DNA of 64,000 bases from Gordonia rubripertincta (GTDB taxonomy: Bacteria; Actinomycetota; Actinomycetes; Mycobacteriales; Mycobacteriaceae). Shown here piece by piece: positions 17,946-26,970 of this stretch (positions are counted from its first letter, which is position 1; every line of letters starts with the position of its first letter). A model generated the notes under the pieces. It was not told the origin of the DNA, made no database searches, and saw only the letters and a list, made by a program, of their open reading frames with translations. Location: positions 3,906,001 through 3,970,000 of the forward strand of contig NZ_CP136136.1 of assembly GCF_038024875.1 (NCBI RefSeq). Direction: 5' to 3'. The position numbers were made by a program, and so were the translations under genes.

Positions 17946-19352
17946 TCTACACCCAGTCGATCTCGGGCACGACCTACACCTTCGACGGACTGGTCGAGCT
18001 CATGGCCAAGGCCACTCCCCGCCGCTCCGGCGACGAACTCTCTGGGGTGTGCGGCCGAGTCCGATGCCGAACGTGCCGCGGCGGCATGGCAACTCGCCGA
18101 TCTGCCGTTGACGACCTTTCTCGAAGAACAAGTCGTTCCGTATGAATCCGACGAGGTCACCAGGCTGATCATCGACACCCACGACCGGGTGGCGTTCCAG
18201 TCGATCGCACACCTCACCGTCGGCGGTCTGCGGGACTGGTTCCTCGAAACCTCGGCCCGCGCAGACAGTGCCGCTCAGATCTCCTCTGTGGCACCAGGGT
18301 TGACCCCGGAGATGGTTGCCGCCGTATCGAAGATCATGCGCAACCAGGACCTGATCCTGGTCGCCTCGGCGGCGACGGTCACCGCAGCATTCCGGACCAC
18401 GGTCGGCCTGCCGGGACGCATCGCCACCCGGCTGCAACCCAACCACCCGACCGACGATCCTCGTGGCATCGCGGCGGCGACTCTGGATGGATTGCTGATG
18501 GGATGCGGAGACGCGGTGATCGGCATCAACCCGGCCACCGACTCACCTCACGCCACGTCGGAGTTGCTGTACCTGCTCGACGACATCAGGCAGCGCTTCG
18601 GTATCCCGATGCAATCGTGCGTCCTGTCTCACGTCACCACCACCGTGGAGCTGATCGAGAAAGGGGCACCGGTCGACCTCGTGTTCCAGTCGATCGCCGG
18701 AACCGAAGGCGCCAACCGGAGTTTCGGAATCGACATGGCGATCCTGCGGGAAGCCAACGAAGCCGGGCGCTCACTGCACCGCGGCACCGTCGGAGACAAC
18801 GTGATGTACCTCGAGACCGGACAAGGCTCCGCACTGTCGGCGAATGCGCATTTCGGCGCCGGCGGCAAACCCGTGGATCAACAGACACTGGAGACGCGCG
18901 CTTACGCGGTGGCGCGAGCCCTCGAACCCCTTCTGATCAACACCGTGGTCGGCTTCATCGGACCCGAGTACCTCTACGACGGTAAACAGATCATCCGCGC
19001 CGGCCTCGAAGACCACTTCTGCGGCAAGATCCTCGGCCTCCCGATGGGTGTCGACGTCTGCTACACCAACCATGCCGAAGCAGACCAAGACGACATGGAC
19101 ACACTGCTTACCCTGCTGGGCGTCGCCGGCGCCGCGTTCGTCATCGCCGTCCCCGGTGCCGACGACGTCATGCTCGGCTACCAGAGCCTGTCCTTCCACG
19201 ACGCGCTCTACGTGCGTCAGGCACTCGGCCTGCGTCCTGCTCCCGAGTTCGAGACCTGGCTGGCGGGACTCGGGATGGCCGACACCGACGGGCGAATTCT
19301 GCCCGTCGACATGGTCAACTCTCCCCTGCGTTCACTGACGGCGGCCCGGTGA
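17942..19352 (+). pseudogene. eutB: Ethanolamine ammonia-lyase large subunit EutB, +1 frameshift
   Basis: The repaired product is about 469 residues, close to known EutB, the catalytic TIM-barrel subunit of the adenosylcobalamin-dependent lyase that splits ethanolamine into acetaldehyde and ammonia. Residues 1-34 (MIYTQSISGTTYTF ... SGDEL) are in one frame. CAAESDAERAAAAWQLADLP and the rest, including GLMGCGDAVIGINPATDS and EYLYDGKQIIRAGLEDHFCG-type motifs, are in another. Removing one G from 18044-18047 restores the frame. The site is CTGGGGTG. No microcompartment shell genes are nearby, so acetaldehyde would be released in the cytosol. Confidence 0.9.
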
Positions 19353-20122
19353 ACGCCGCCAACCAACCGGCCGAGGACCATTGGGCCGATCTACGACTGA
19401 CCACACAGGCGCGGATCGGCCTGGGGCGGGCCGGGAATTCCCTCCCCTCGCGTCGAGTGCTCGAGTTCAAGGCTGCCCATTCCGCAGCCCGTGACGCCGT
19501 GCACGAACCCCTCGACGTCGACGACCTGATCCGGCAGATCAGTGATCTCGACATCGAACCAGCACTCCATGTGCAGAGCCAGGCCGACTCCCGCAGCGAG
19601 TACCTGCGGCGACCGGATCTCGGACGACAGCCCGCGGACCTGTCTCATCTGCCCGACACCGGCGCCGACCTCGCCGTCGTGCTGGCCGACGGGCTCTCGC
19701 CGCGCGCACTCGCCGACCACGGACGAGGATTGCTCGAAGCGCTCCTCGACACCCTCGGCGAGCGCTACTCGCTCGCTCCCCCGGTGATCGCGAGCCAAGC
19801 CCGTGTCGCACTCGGCGACCACATCGGCGAAGCTCTCCGCGCCCAGACGATGATCATGATCATCGGCGAACGCCCCGGGCTGTCGGTCGCCGACAGTCTC
19901 GGCATCTACCTCACCTATCTTCCGCGAGCTGGACGCACTGACGCCGACCGCAACTGCATCTCCAACATCCACCCTCCGGACGGCCTCGACTACACAACTG
20001 CCGCCGCGATCACCGTCGCACTGGTAGACGGCGCCCGAAAACTCGGAAGATCCGGAGTCGAACTGAAGGACACCTCACGCGGCGGACTCACCGAGAGCAA
20101 GGCGCGAATCCTGGACGGTTAG
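19349..20122 (+). CDS. eutC: Ethanolamine ammonia-lyase small subunit EutC
   Basis: 257 residues with EutC signatures: TQARIGLGRAGNSLPSRRVLEF near the N-terminus, GLSPRALADHG, IIGERPGLSVADSLGIYLTY and NCISNIHPPDGL, which contact the cobalamin cofactor. The GTG start overlaps the eutB stop by 4 nt. The protein completes the B12-dependent lyase with EutB. No reactivase (EutA) or aldehyde dehydrogenase is encoded next to it. Confidence 0.94.
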   Translation: MNAANQPAEDHWADLRLTTQARIGLGRAGNSLPSRRVLEFKAAHSAARDAVHEPLDVDDLIRQISDLDIEPALHVQSQADSRSEYLRRPDLGRQPADLSHLPDTGADLAVVLADGLSPRALADHGRGLLEALLDTLGERYSLAPPVIASQARVALGDHIGEALRAQTMIMIIGERPGLSVADSLGIYLTYLPRAGRTDADRNCISNIHPPDGLDYTTAAAITVALVDGARKLGRSGVELKDTSRGGLTESKARILDG

Positions 20123-20239
20123 ATGTAATGACCCAGGAAGTGGCGGCGGTCCACGCGGACTCGGGCGACCCCGCTGCAGATCGAAAAGCCATGTGCCGTA
20201 ATCTTTTCTCACGTGAATTCCGCTGCTGACGATGCTTCC

Positions 20240-20815
20240 ATGACTGACCTCACTTCGCGCGTATGCGTGTGGTGCTCGTCCACCGAGGACATCGCCGAGT
20301 TCCGCGGCGAGCCGCGGTGCGGGCGCTGCCGCACTGCAGAGCAGACCATTGCTGCGGCCCGCGAGTTCGTCGGCCTGTACGGTCTGCGGCCCCTGGGTGG
20401 ATCGCTCGCATCGGAGGACGAGGAGGAGCACGAGCACCGGGTGGCCGCTCGCGAGGCCCGTGCGTTGTTGAGCCAGACCCGCTCGCACACCCCTCCTCGT
20501 GTCAAGTCGCGGTCCGGGCAGCGCGTCGCAACGCGCACCGCGACCACCGCCCCCAAGGCGGGCAGCAAGGCGTCGGCCACCAAGACGCAGAACGACAAGT
20601 CTGGGGTCACCCGCCCCGACCGCGCCGAGCTCATGAGCCGCGCCAAGAACCTGCTGGCGCAGCTCGCCGAGATCGAGGAGCGACTGGCGATCGCGCAGAA
20701 AGACTCCGGTTTGAGCGGCAGGGCCAAGGTGTCGGATCTGACCGCGAAGCGGGATTCCGTCCTTCGTACGCTAGCCGCGCTGGAGAAGGCGAACCGGGCG
20801 CTGGAACCGGCCTGA
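20240..20815 (+). CDS. Small zinc-ribbon and coiled-coil protein of unknown function
   Basis: About 191 residues. The N-terminus has two CxxC pairs (CVWCSS and CGRCRT) forming a probable zinc ribbon. A basic, Ala/Thr/Lys-rich linker follows, then a C-terminal helical region rich in Glu/Lys/Leu (RAELMSRAKNLLAQLAEI) likely to be coiled coil. An alternative start lies at 20213. It resembles small uncharacterised actinobacterial proteins; nucleic-acid or phage-derived roles are possible, but the sequence gives no direct evidence. Confidence 0.65.
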   Translation: MTDLTSRVCVWCSSTEDIAEFRGEPRCGRCRTAEQTIAAAREFVGLYGLRPLGGSLASEDEEEHEHRVAAREARALLSQTRSHTPPRVKSRSGQRVATRTATTAPKAGSKASATKTQNDKSGVTRPDRAELMSRAKNLLAQLAEIEERLAIAQKDSGLSGRAKVSDLTAKRDSVLRTLAALEKANRALEPA

Positions 20816-20914
20816 GCCGTCGACGACGCGTCGCATTCGGGTCGCACCTGCAGCAGCGCGGGACCGCCCAGGGGCGGTGCATGCCGCCTGCCCCGCGTTC
20901 CGAGAGGAATCGCG

Positions 20915-21784
20915 ATGACTGCGAACCAGCGGGAGCACGAGGACGATCGACGCGCGGCCGGTCGCGCGGACGGCCCCCTCGAACAGCGACTCGAGGAGAG
21001 CTTCGACGAAGTCGTGACCGAGGGCACCGAACGCTTGTACCGGGCGGTCCGCACAGTCCTCATCACCGGCTTCTTCGGCGGGCTCGAGGTCGGACTCGGC
21101 GTCATGGCGATGCTGGCCGTCGTCCATGAAACCGGCAGCCACCTCCTCGGCGGCCTCGCCTTCAGCATCGGACTCATCGCGATCTACCTCGCGCACAGCG
21201 AACTGTTCACCGAGGACTTCCTGATGCCCATCGCCGCAGTGGTGGCGCGTAAGGGGTCTGTCCTCCAGCTGATCAAGCTCTGGGTCGGCACGCTGCTGGC
21301 CAACCTCCTCGGTGGTTGGGTCATCATGTGGCTGATCACGCGATCGTTCCCGGAATGGCGCGAGACCTTGACGGAATCGGCACAGCACTTCGTCGACGCC
21401 CCGCTGTCGTTGCAGAGCATTTGCCTGGCGGTCCTCGGCGGAGCCGTCATGACTCTGCTGACCCGGATGCAGCAGGGCACATCGTCCGACCCGGCCAAGA
21501 TCGCGGCGACTGTCGGAGCAGGGTTTCTGCTCGCAGGTCTACAGCTGTTCCACTCCGTCCTCGACTCGCTGCTCATCTTCGGTGCGATCCAGGTCGGCGG
21601 CGGGGTCACCGTCGTCGGGTGGTTGTCATGGTTCTGGTACACCGTGGCGGTCAACATCATCGGCGGCATCGTGCTGGTGACGGCCATGCGCCTGCTCCGG
21701 ACCAAGGAACTGGTCAAGCAGGAACGCCGAGCCCCCGGACCCGATGCCGACCGCAACGACGTGCCCGCAGCGAAGAATGAGTGA
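20915..21784 (+). CDS. Formate/nitrite transporter (FNT) family protein
   Basis: 289 residues with a charged N-terminal tail of about 45 residues, then six predicted membrane segments in the aquaporin-like FNT arrangement. Recognisable elements are FFGGLEVGLGVMAML, FSIGLIAIYLAHSELFTEDF, LLANLLGGWVIMW and NIIGGIVLVTAMRLLR. Such channels pass formate, nitrite or similar monovalent anions. It stands alone, with the following gene convergent. The acidic, soluble N-terminus is typical of the YfdC-like branch, whose substrate is not firmly known. Confidence 0.85.
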   Translation: MTANQREHEDDRRAAGRADGPLEQRLEESFDEVVTEGTERLYRAVRTVLITGFFGGLEVGLGVMAMLAVVHETGSHLLGGLAFSIGLIAIYLAHSELFTEDFLMPIAAVVARKGSVLQLIKLWVGTLLANLLGGWVIMWLITRSFPEWRETLTESAQHFVDAPLSLQSICLAVLGGAVMTLLTRMQQGTSSDPAKIAATVGAGFLLAGLQLFHSVLDSLLIFGAIQVGGGVTVVGWLSWFWYTVAVNIIGGIVLVTAMRLLRTKELVKQERRAPGPDADRNDVPAAKNE

Positions 21785-22844
21785 TCATCCCGTCGCCGGT
21801 GTGCTCGCGAGTTCGACGGCCCGACGCAGCGTCTCCCGGTCGACGACATCAGCGGCATTCATCGGTTCGGTCAGTACCCCCGACTCGGTCGCGATGTCGA
21901 TCATGAATTCCACACTCTCGTCGGAGAGTCCGCCGTCCTCTGTCCAGAACGGATACTTCTGGATGGTCGTAGAGCTCTCGAAGCGATTGTTCGGACGGAG
22001 GTTCGTCGACATACTCGCCGACCGCGGCCCGGAACAGGGCGAAGTCGCTCTTCAGCGTCTTCATCGCCCGCAGCGTGGTGGCGCAGTATCGCGCGGCCAG
22101 TTCACGGTTCTGTGCGAGCCAGTCCGCCTCGGCGGCGTGGGCCACCTTGATGAAACCGGGGGCGTTCTCGTAGAGCGTGGCGATCAGCACCGGTCGGTTC
22201 ACCGTCGATCGGGCGGCGTCGAACTGCGTGTCGTGGATGACGGTGGCGTCGAGCCGTCCGGTGGCCCACGCTTCCGTTCGGGCGCTTGCGCTTTCGATGA
22301 TCTGCGGATTCGGGATCTCGTGAACGTCACGCGACTCACCGATGCCACTCAACAGCGCGTTGAGGACGATGGCCCCCGCGCCACCCGGGCTGTCGACGCC
22401 CACCCGGGTCGATGGCTCGAACAGCTGGCCGGCCGTGTCGACGCCATTGGCTCCGGCCAGGACGAAGTCGTCCATGCTGACGTATGGGCAGAACACCTTC
22501 AGATCCTCGCCCCGCTCCCGTGCATCGAGAATCGCCGAGAACGACGTTGCGAGAACCTCGGCATCGCCGTCGGACAAGGTCTTCACCGCGTCGGTGTGAG
22601 TGCCAGTGATCGTCACGTTCCCGTCGACGCTGAGGTCCAGCCCGGAATCGCGTCCGTACTCCCCGACGCCGTATACGAGCGGTATCTGCGACGCCGGCGG
22701 GGGCGAACCCAGCACGATCTGCAGGGACTCCCCTGTGCTCGCATCGGTGGGCTGGGCGCAGGCAGAACCGACCATTGCGAGCCCGCCGGCGGCGATGGCG
22801 ACAATCACCCGCGTCGCAGGTCTCCGACGATTCCTGGCTGACAT
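21785..22844 (-). pseudogene. SsuA/TauA-like substrate-binding lipoprotein, frameshifted near the C-terminus
   Basis: The start at 22844 follows GGGAGAGG. The signal sequence ends with lipobox VGSAC, then a type II binding-protein fold of the nitrate/sulfonate/taurine class (PLVYGVGEYG, VLATSFSAILDARERGEDL, GVDSPGGAGAIVLNALL). The frame runs off after SLRELYD. The conserved C-terminus IQKYPFWTEDGGLSDESVEFM is in the next frame, and a one-base change near 21961-21968 would give a 352-residue protein. The site is not a four-G run. No permease or ATPase lies beside it, so it is an orphan receptor, and its ligand is unknown. Confidence 0.75.
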
Positions 22845-23051
22845 CCGGTACCTCTCCCGCGGTAGTCGATCGTGTCGCAGCACCTACTGCGGACTCGCCC
22901 GTGCGGAGACACCCGATTCCCTCGGCGTTGGGTTCAGGTGAACATACGTCAGCTCGACACCGCTGGTGGGCAATCCACAAAGAAAGGTCGAAACATCCTG
23001 CGACGCAAACGTTCACGGCGAATCCGTGACGAGTGCCATCGCCGACCGCTG

Positions 23052-23687
23052 TCAGGCGAGCGGGGCCTTCAGTCCGTGCAGGATCGTGCCGATGAGCCGC
23101 TCGAAGTAGTTCTCGCGCTCGGCTTCGGGCAGCAGCCCCAGCGGCCCCTTGATGCAGAGTTCGGCGAAGCCGTGAACCGCTGCCCAGCAGACGATCTCGG
23201 AGTCCGGGCGTCGTTCGGGCTGGATCTCCCCCACTGCCACCATCTCGTCGAGGACGCTGTGCAGGATCGCGTATGGGCCGTCGCGGCGCGCGGACACGTC
23301 GGGATTGACGCCCGGTCGCGAGAACTCGGCGTGGAAGGCGACCTGGAACAGGTGCGGTTCGTCGATCGCGAACAGGGCATAGGCTCGCGCGGTCTCGCGG
23401 AAACGGGACCGCGCGATCTCCTCGGGGTCCTGGTCGTCGGGGACCGTCGCAATCCGTTCACGCATCAGGTCGGCGAGTGTTGCCAGGGCCCGGTCGGCAA
23501 TCGACGTCATCAGCTCCTGGCGATCGGCGAAATGCCGATAGGCGGCGTTGTGGGAAACGCCGGCGCGACGCGCCACCTCGCGGATCGTCACCTTTTCGGG
23601 AGCACTGGTGCGCGCCAGCTCCCATGCCTCGTCGATCAGGGCATTACGAAGGTTGCCGTGGTGGTAGGTGGTGCGCTCCGATGCCAT
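23052..23687 (-). CDS. TetR-family repressor of the CYP153 operon
   Basis: 211 residues. The N-terminal TetR HTH (NALIDEAWELAR, VTIREVARRAGVSHNAAYRHFADRQELM) is followed by a TetR_C WHG-like ligand domain (YALFAIDEPHLFQVAFHAEF, VHGFAELCIKGPLGLL). ATG at 23687 begins the conserved domain; an in-frame codon at 23741 would add an unrelated tail. It is divergent from the ferredoxin-CYP153-reductase operon, and the gap holds two identical-spacing palindromes. It therefore probably represses that operon, and perhaps itself, until an alkane-derived effector binds. Confidence 0.88.
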   Translation of the reverse strand: MASERTTYHHGNLRNALIDEAWELARTSAPEKVTIREVARRAGVSHNAAYRHFADRQELMTSIADRALATLADLMRERIATVPDDQDPEEIARSRFRETARAYALFAIDEPHLFQVAFHAEFSRPGVNPDVSARRDGPYAILHSVLDEMVAVGEIQPERRPDSEIVCWAAVHGFAELCIKGPLGLLPEAERENYFERLIGTILHGLKAPLA

Positions 23688-23763
23688 GGCGGTCACTCTA
23701 CCGAGGTGGGTCCGGTCCCCCGACCTGGGTGAAGCCGACACGGCCTCCCTTCATGCCAATGGA

Positions 23764-23780
23764 TGTTGACAGGGACAACA
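23764..23780. promoter_or_regulatory. TetR operator 1
   Basis: TGTTG-N7-CAACA palindrome (flanking A and T extend it to 19 bp). Its centre is 32 bp from that of the second copy, about three helical turns. Confidence 0.7.
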
Positions 23781-23795
23781 TCGTGGTTCATTCTA

Positions 23796-23812
23796 TGTTG
23801 ACACTGCCAACA
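23796..23812. promoter_or_regulatory. TetR operator 2
   Basis: Second TGTTG-N7-CAACA palindrome, ending 46 nt before the ferredoxin ATG and overlapping the probable promoter. Confidence 0.7.
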
Positions 23813-23858
23813 CCAAGTGGTGACCGTCACAGTCCAGGCGGGATTCAAGGAGGAACTC

Positions 23859-24179
23859 ATGACCACCGTCACCTTCATCACCTACGACGGAGAAAAGCAG
23901 GAAGTCCCGTTCGTCGAGGGGCAGAACCTGATGCAGGTAGCCACCGACAACGCGGTGTCGGGAATCGATGGCGACTGCGGCGGCGACGCGGCCTGCGGCA
24001 CCTGCCACGTGATGATCGATCAACAGTGGGCTGCCTCGACCGGCAGCCGGAACGCGACCGAAGCGCAGATGCTCGAGATGAATCCCGACTGCCAGGAGAA
24101 CTCGCGGCTGTCGTGCCAGATCGCACTCACCGCCGAACACGACGGTCTCGTCGTCAATCTTCCCGAATTCCAGTTCTGA
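23859..24179 (+). CDS. 2Fe-2S ferredoxin for CYP153
   Basis: 106 residues of the adrenodoxin/putidaredoxin class. Cluster ligands are visible as Cys40, Cys46, Cys49 and Cys86 (C-x5-C-x2-C-x36-C). It carries electrons from the flavoprotein reductase encoded third in the operon to the P450 encoded next. ATG at 23859 has AAGGAGGAA upstream; an open frame from 23817 would include the operator region and is rejected. Confidence 0.93.
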   Translation: MTTVTFITYDGEKQEVPFVEGQNLMQVATDNAVSGIDGDCGGDAACGTCHVMIDQQWAASTGSRNATEAQMLEMNPDCQENSRLSCQIALTAEHDGLVVNLPEFQF

Positions 24180-24198
24180 ACCGATCGGAGAACCACTG

Positions 24199-25587
24199 AT
24201 GCAGATCCTCGACCGCGTCGTTGAGACGGTGCAGGCGAACATTCCGCTGGACCGTCAGGTTCAGGGCCTCCAGCTCTTTCACAAGACCCGTGCTCGTCTG
24301 CTCGGCGAAACGCGGCCGGAATCCTATGTGGAGCAGCCCATCCCGCCGGTGGACGAAGTCGGTCTGGACGAGATCGACATGAGCAATCCGTTCATGTACC
24401 GACAGGGTCAGTGGATACCGTACTTCGCCCGCCTTCGCGACGAGGCGCCGGTCCACTATCAGGCGAACAGTCGTTTCGGCGCGTTCTGGTCGGTGACGCG
24501 GTACGAGGACATCCTGACCGTCGACAAGGATCACGAGACCTTCTCGGCCGAGCCCTTCATCGTGATCGGCACGCCCCCACCGGGTCTCGACGTCGAGATG
24601 TTCATCGCGATGGACCCGCCCCGGCACGACGAGCAGCGCCGCGCGGTGCAGGGCGTCGTGGCACCGAAGAATCTCAAGGAGATGGAGGGGCTGATCCGGG
24701 AACGCGTGTGCGAGGTTCTCGACAATCTTCCCGTCGGCGAACCGTTCAACTGGGTCGATCGGGTCTCGGTCGAGATCACGGCGCGGACGCTCGCGACGAT
24801 CCTCGACTTCCCGTACGACGAACGCCGCAAGCTGGTGCGCTGGTCCGATCTGGCGGCGGGCAGCGAGGAGGCGACCGGCGGGAGCAGCGATCCCGACGTC
24901 GTGTTCCAGGCCGCCCTGGAAATGGTCCGCGCGTTCGCGGAGCTGTGGCACGACAAGGCGGCGCGACTGGAGGCCGGGGAGGCACCGGGATTCGACCTCA
25001 TCAGCATGCTGCAGTCAGATGAGAAGACCAAGGACCTGGTGAAGCGGCCGATGGAGTTCATCGGCAACCTGACGCTGTTGATCGTCGGCGGAAACGACAC
25101 CACGCGCAACTCGATGTCGGGCGGTGTCTACGCACTGAACAAGTTCCCCGGCGAATTCGACAAGCTCAAGGCCGACCCGAGCCTCATCCCGAACATGGTC
25201 TCGGAGATCATCCGCTGGCAGACGCCGCTCGCCTACATGCGGCGGGTCGCCACGAAGGACACCATTCTCAACGGGCAGTTCATCCGCAAGGGCGACAAGC
25301 TGGTGATGTGGTACGCCTCGGGCAACCGGGACGAGAGCAAGTTCGAGAACGCCGACCAGCTCATCATCGATCGCCCGAATGCGCGGAACCACATGGCTTT
25401 CGGATACGGCGTGCACCGGTGCATGGGCAACCGTCTCGCCGAACTGCAGCTCCGGATCCTCTGGGAGGAACTGCTGCAGCGCTTCGACGACATCAAGGTG
25501 CTCGAGGAGCCCGAGTACGTCCAGTCCAACTTCGTACGTGGGTACAGCAAGCTGATGGTCGAACTCACGCCGAAGGCACGGTCATGA
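24199..25587 (+). CDS. Cytochrome P450 CYP153 family, medium-chain alkane hydroxylase
   Basis: 462 residues. CYP153 features are the extended N-terminus, I-helix VGGNDTTRNSM, ExxR helix (EIIRWQTPLAYMRR), HMAFGYGVHRCMGNRLAE with haem-ligand Cys408, and the ILWEELLQRF helix after it. CYP153 enzymes are soluble terminal hydroxylases of C5-C12 n-alkanes or related compounds. The ferredoxin gene ends 19 nt upstream and the reductase overlaps by ATGA, giving a complete three-component system under TetR control. It is intact, with codon use like its neighbours. The substrate range within CYP153 cannot be read from sequence alone. Confidence 0.93.
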   Translation: MQILDRVVETVQANIPLDRQVQGLQLFHKTRARLLGETRPESYVEQPIPPVDEVGLDEIDMSNPFMYRQGQWIPYFARLRDEAPVHYQANSRFGAFWSVTRYEDILTVDKDHETFSAEPFIVIGTPPPGLDVEMFIAMDPPRHDEQRRAVQGVVAPKNLKEMEGLIRERVCEVLDNLPVGEPFNWVDRVSVEITARTLATILDFPYDERRKLVRWSDLAAGSEEATGGSSDPDVVFQAALEMVRAFAELWHDKAARLEAGEAPGFDLISMLQSDEKTKDLVKRPMEFIGNLTLLIVGGNDTTRNSMSGGVYALNKFPGEFDKLKADPSLIPNMVSEIIRWQTPLAYMRRVATKDTILNGQFIRKGDKLVMWYASGNRDESKFENADQLIIDRPNARNHMAFGYGVHRCMGNRLAELQLRILWEELLQRFDDIKVLEEPEYVQSNFVRGYSKLMVELTPKARS

Positions 25588-26843
25588 CCTCGCGACGTGC
25601 CGTCGTGATCGGCGCCGGCCATGCCGGTGCCCAGCTGAGTGCCCAGTTGCGGTCGTCCGGTTGGGACGGCGACGTCGTCCTGATCGGCGAGGAGCCGTAC
25701 CTGCCCTACCACCGTCCGCCGATGTCCAAGACGTACCTGGCGGACACCGTCGAGATCGACGACCTGCTGATCCGCGGTGCGGAGTTCTACGACAAACAGG
25801 CCATCGAGGTCCGTCGTGCGCGAGTGGACCGCATCGACCGCGCCGAGCAGCGCGTCGTCCTGACGGGTGGCGAGTCGGTGTCCTACGACCGGCTCGCCCT
25901 CTGTACCGGTGCTCGTCCTGTGCGCCTGGGGATTCCGGGAGCCGAACTCGGCGGTGTGTACTACCTGCGGACCGCCGAGGACGTCGAGACGATCCGCGCT
26001 GACGTTCCCGGCAGCAGGCGCGCCGTGATCGTGGGTGGCGGCTACATCGGTCTCGAGACGGCAGCATCCCTACGCAAGCTCGGTCTCGACGTCACCGTCG
26101 TCGAGGCAGCGGACCGTGTCCTGCAGCGGGTCACCGCGCCGGAGGTCTCCGCCTTCTTCCGTCGGATCCACGAAGCCGAGGGCGTCCACATCAAAACCGA
26201 TGCGGCTGTCGTCGGCTTCGAGGGCGACGAGAACGTCAGCGGCCCGCAACGCGTGACCGCGGTGCGTCTTTCCGGCGGTGAGACGGTCCCGGCGGATTTC
26301 GTGATCGTCGGGATCGGCGTCCGTCCGAACGTCGAGCTGGCGCACGAGGCCGGGCTCGCGGTCGACGACGGCATCATCGTCGACGCGCAGGGCCGCACCA
26401 GCGATCCCCAGGTCACCGCGGCCGGCGACTGCGTCACGTATCACGATGTGCGGTATGGGAAGACGCGGCTCGAATCGGTGCCGAGCGCCGGCGAGCAGGC
26501 GAAGGTCGCCGCGGCCACGATGTGTGGCAAGGAGGCGGCGATCTCGGCCCTTCCGTGGTTCTGGTCCGATCAGTACGACCTCAAGCTGCAGATCGCCGGA
26601 TTGAACACCGGGTACGACACCGTGGTGCTGCGCGGGGACCCGACGTCGGACCGTGAGTTCGCGTGCTTCTACCTGCGGGAGGGAGAACTGATCGCGGCCG
26701 ACTGCGTCAATCGCCCGCAAGAGTTCATGTTCAGCAAACGTGTTCTGGCACAAGGTCTGCCGGTCGACCGGGATGCACTTGCCGATCTCGACGTACCAAT
26801 CGCGTCTCAACTCGCGGCGGTCCGCGACAGGGCCACCGCATAG
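25584..26843 (+). CDS. FAD-dependent ferredoxin reductase for CYP153
   Basis: 419 residues of the putidaredoxin/rhodocoxin-reductase family. It has an N-terminal FAD dinucleotide fold (GAGHAGAQLSAQLR), a central NADH fold (VGGGYIGLETAASLRKLG), the FAD-contact motif VTAAGDC, and a C-terminal dimerisation-like domain with PWFWSDQYDLKLQIAG. The ATG overlaps the P450 stop. It transfers electrons from NADH to the 2Fe-2S ferredoxin. Confidence 0.93.
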   Translation: MTSRRAVVIGAGHAGAQLSAQLRSSGWDGDVVLIGEEPYLPYHRPPMSKTYLADTVEIDDLLIRGAEFYDKQAIEVRRARVDRIDRAEQRVVLTGGESVSYDRLALCTGARPVRLGIPGAELGGVYYLRTAEDVETIRADVPGSRRAVIVGGGYIGLETAASLRKLGLDVTVVEAADRVLQRVTAPEVSAFFRRIHEAEGVHIKTDAAVVGFEGDENVSGPQRVTAVRLSGGETVPADFVIVGIGVRPNVELAHEAGLAVDDGIIVDAQGRTSDPQVTAAGDCVTYHDVRYGKTRLESVPSAGEQAKVAAATMCGKEAAISALPWFWSDQYDLKLQIAGLNTGYDTVVLRGDPTSDREFACFYLREGELIAADCVNRPQEFMFSKRVLAQGLPVDRDALADLDVPIASQLAAVRDRATA

Positions 26844-26865
26844 CGTCGGATCGTGGGACAGGCGA

Positions 26866-26878
26866 TCTCACCGTGAGA
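26866..26878. promoter_or_regulatory. 13-bp inverted repeat ahead of the second P450 gene
   Basis: TCTCA-CCG-TGAGA, about 95 nt upstream of the second P450 start and 22 nt past the reductase stop. It may be an operator or a weak hairpin. Confidence 0.4.
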
Positions 26879-26970
26879 CAACAGCACGGAACGATCTGGG
26901 ATGAACCCGCAGGCAGAGCCGTCATGCTGAGACGACTGTACGCCAATCATTCCACGCGATCGTATCGACT

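Noticed and set aside
17942..19352. Programmed frameshifting as an explanation of the eutB break
   Set aside because: The same G4 context breaks five unrelated genes, and no downstream pseudoknot or conserved slippery heptamer for EutB is known.
16496..20122. Bacterial microcompartment for ethanolamine
   Set aside because: No shell-protein (BMC-domain) genes are in the neighbourhood.
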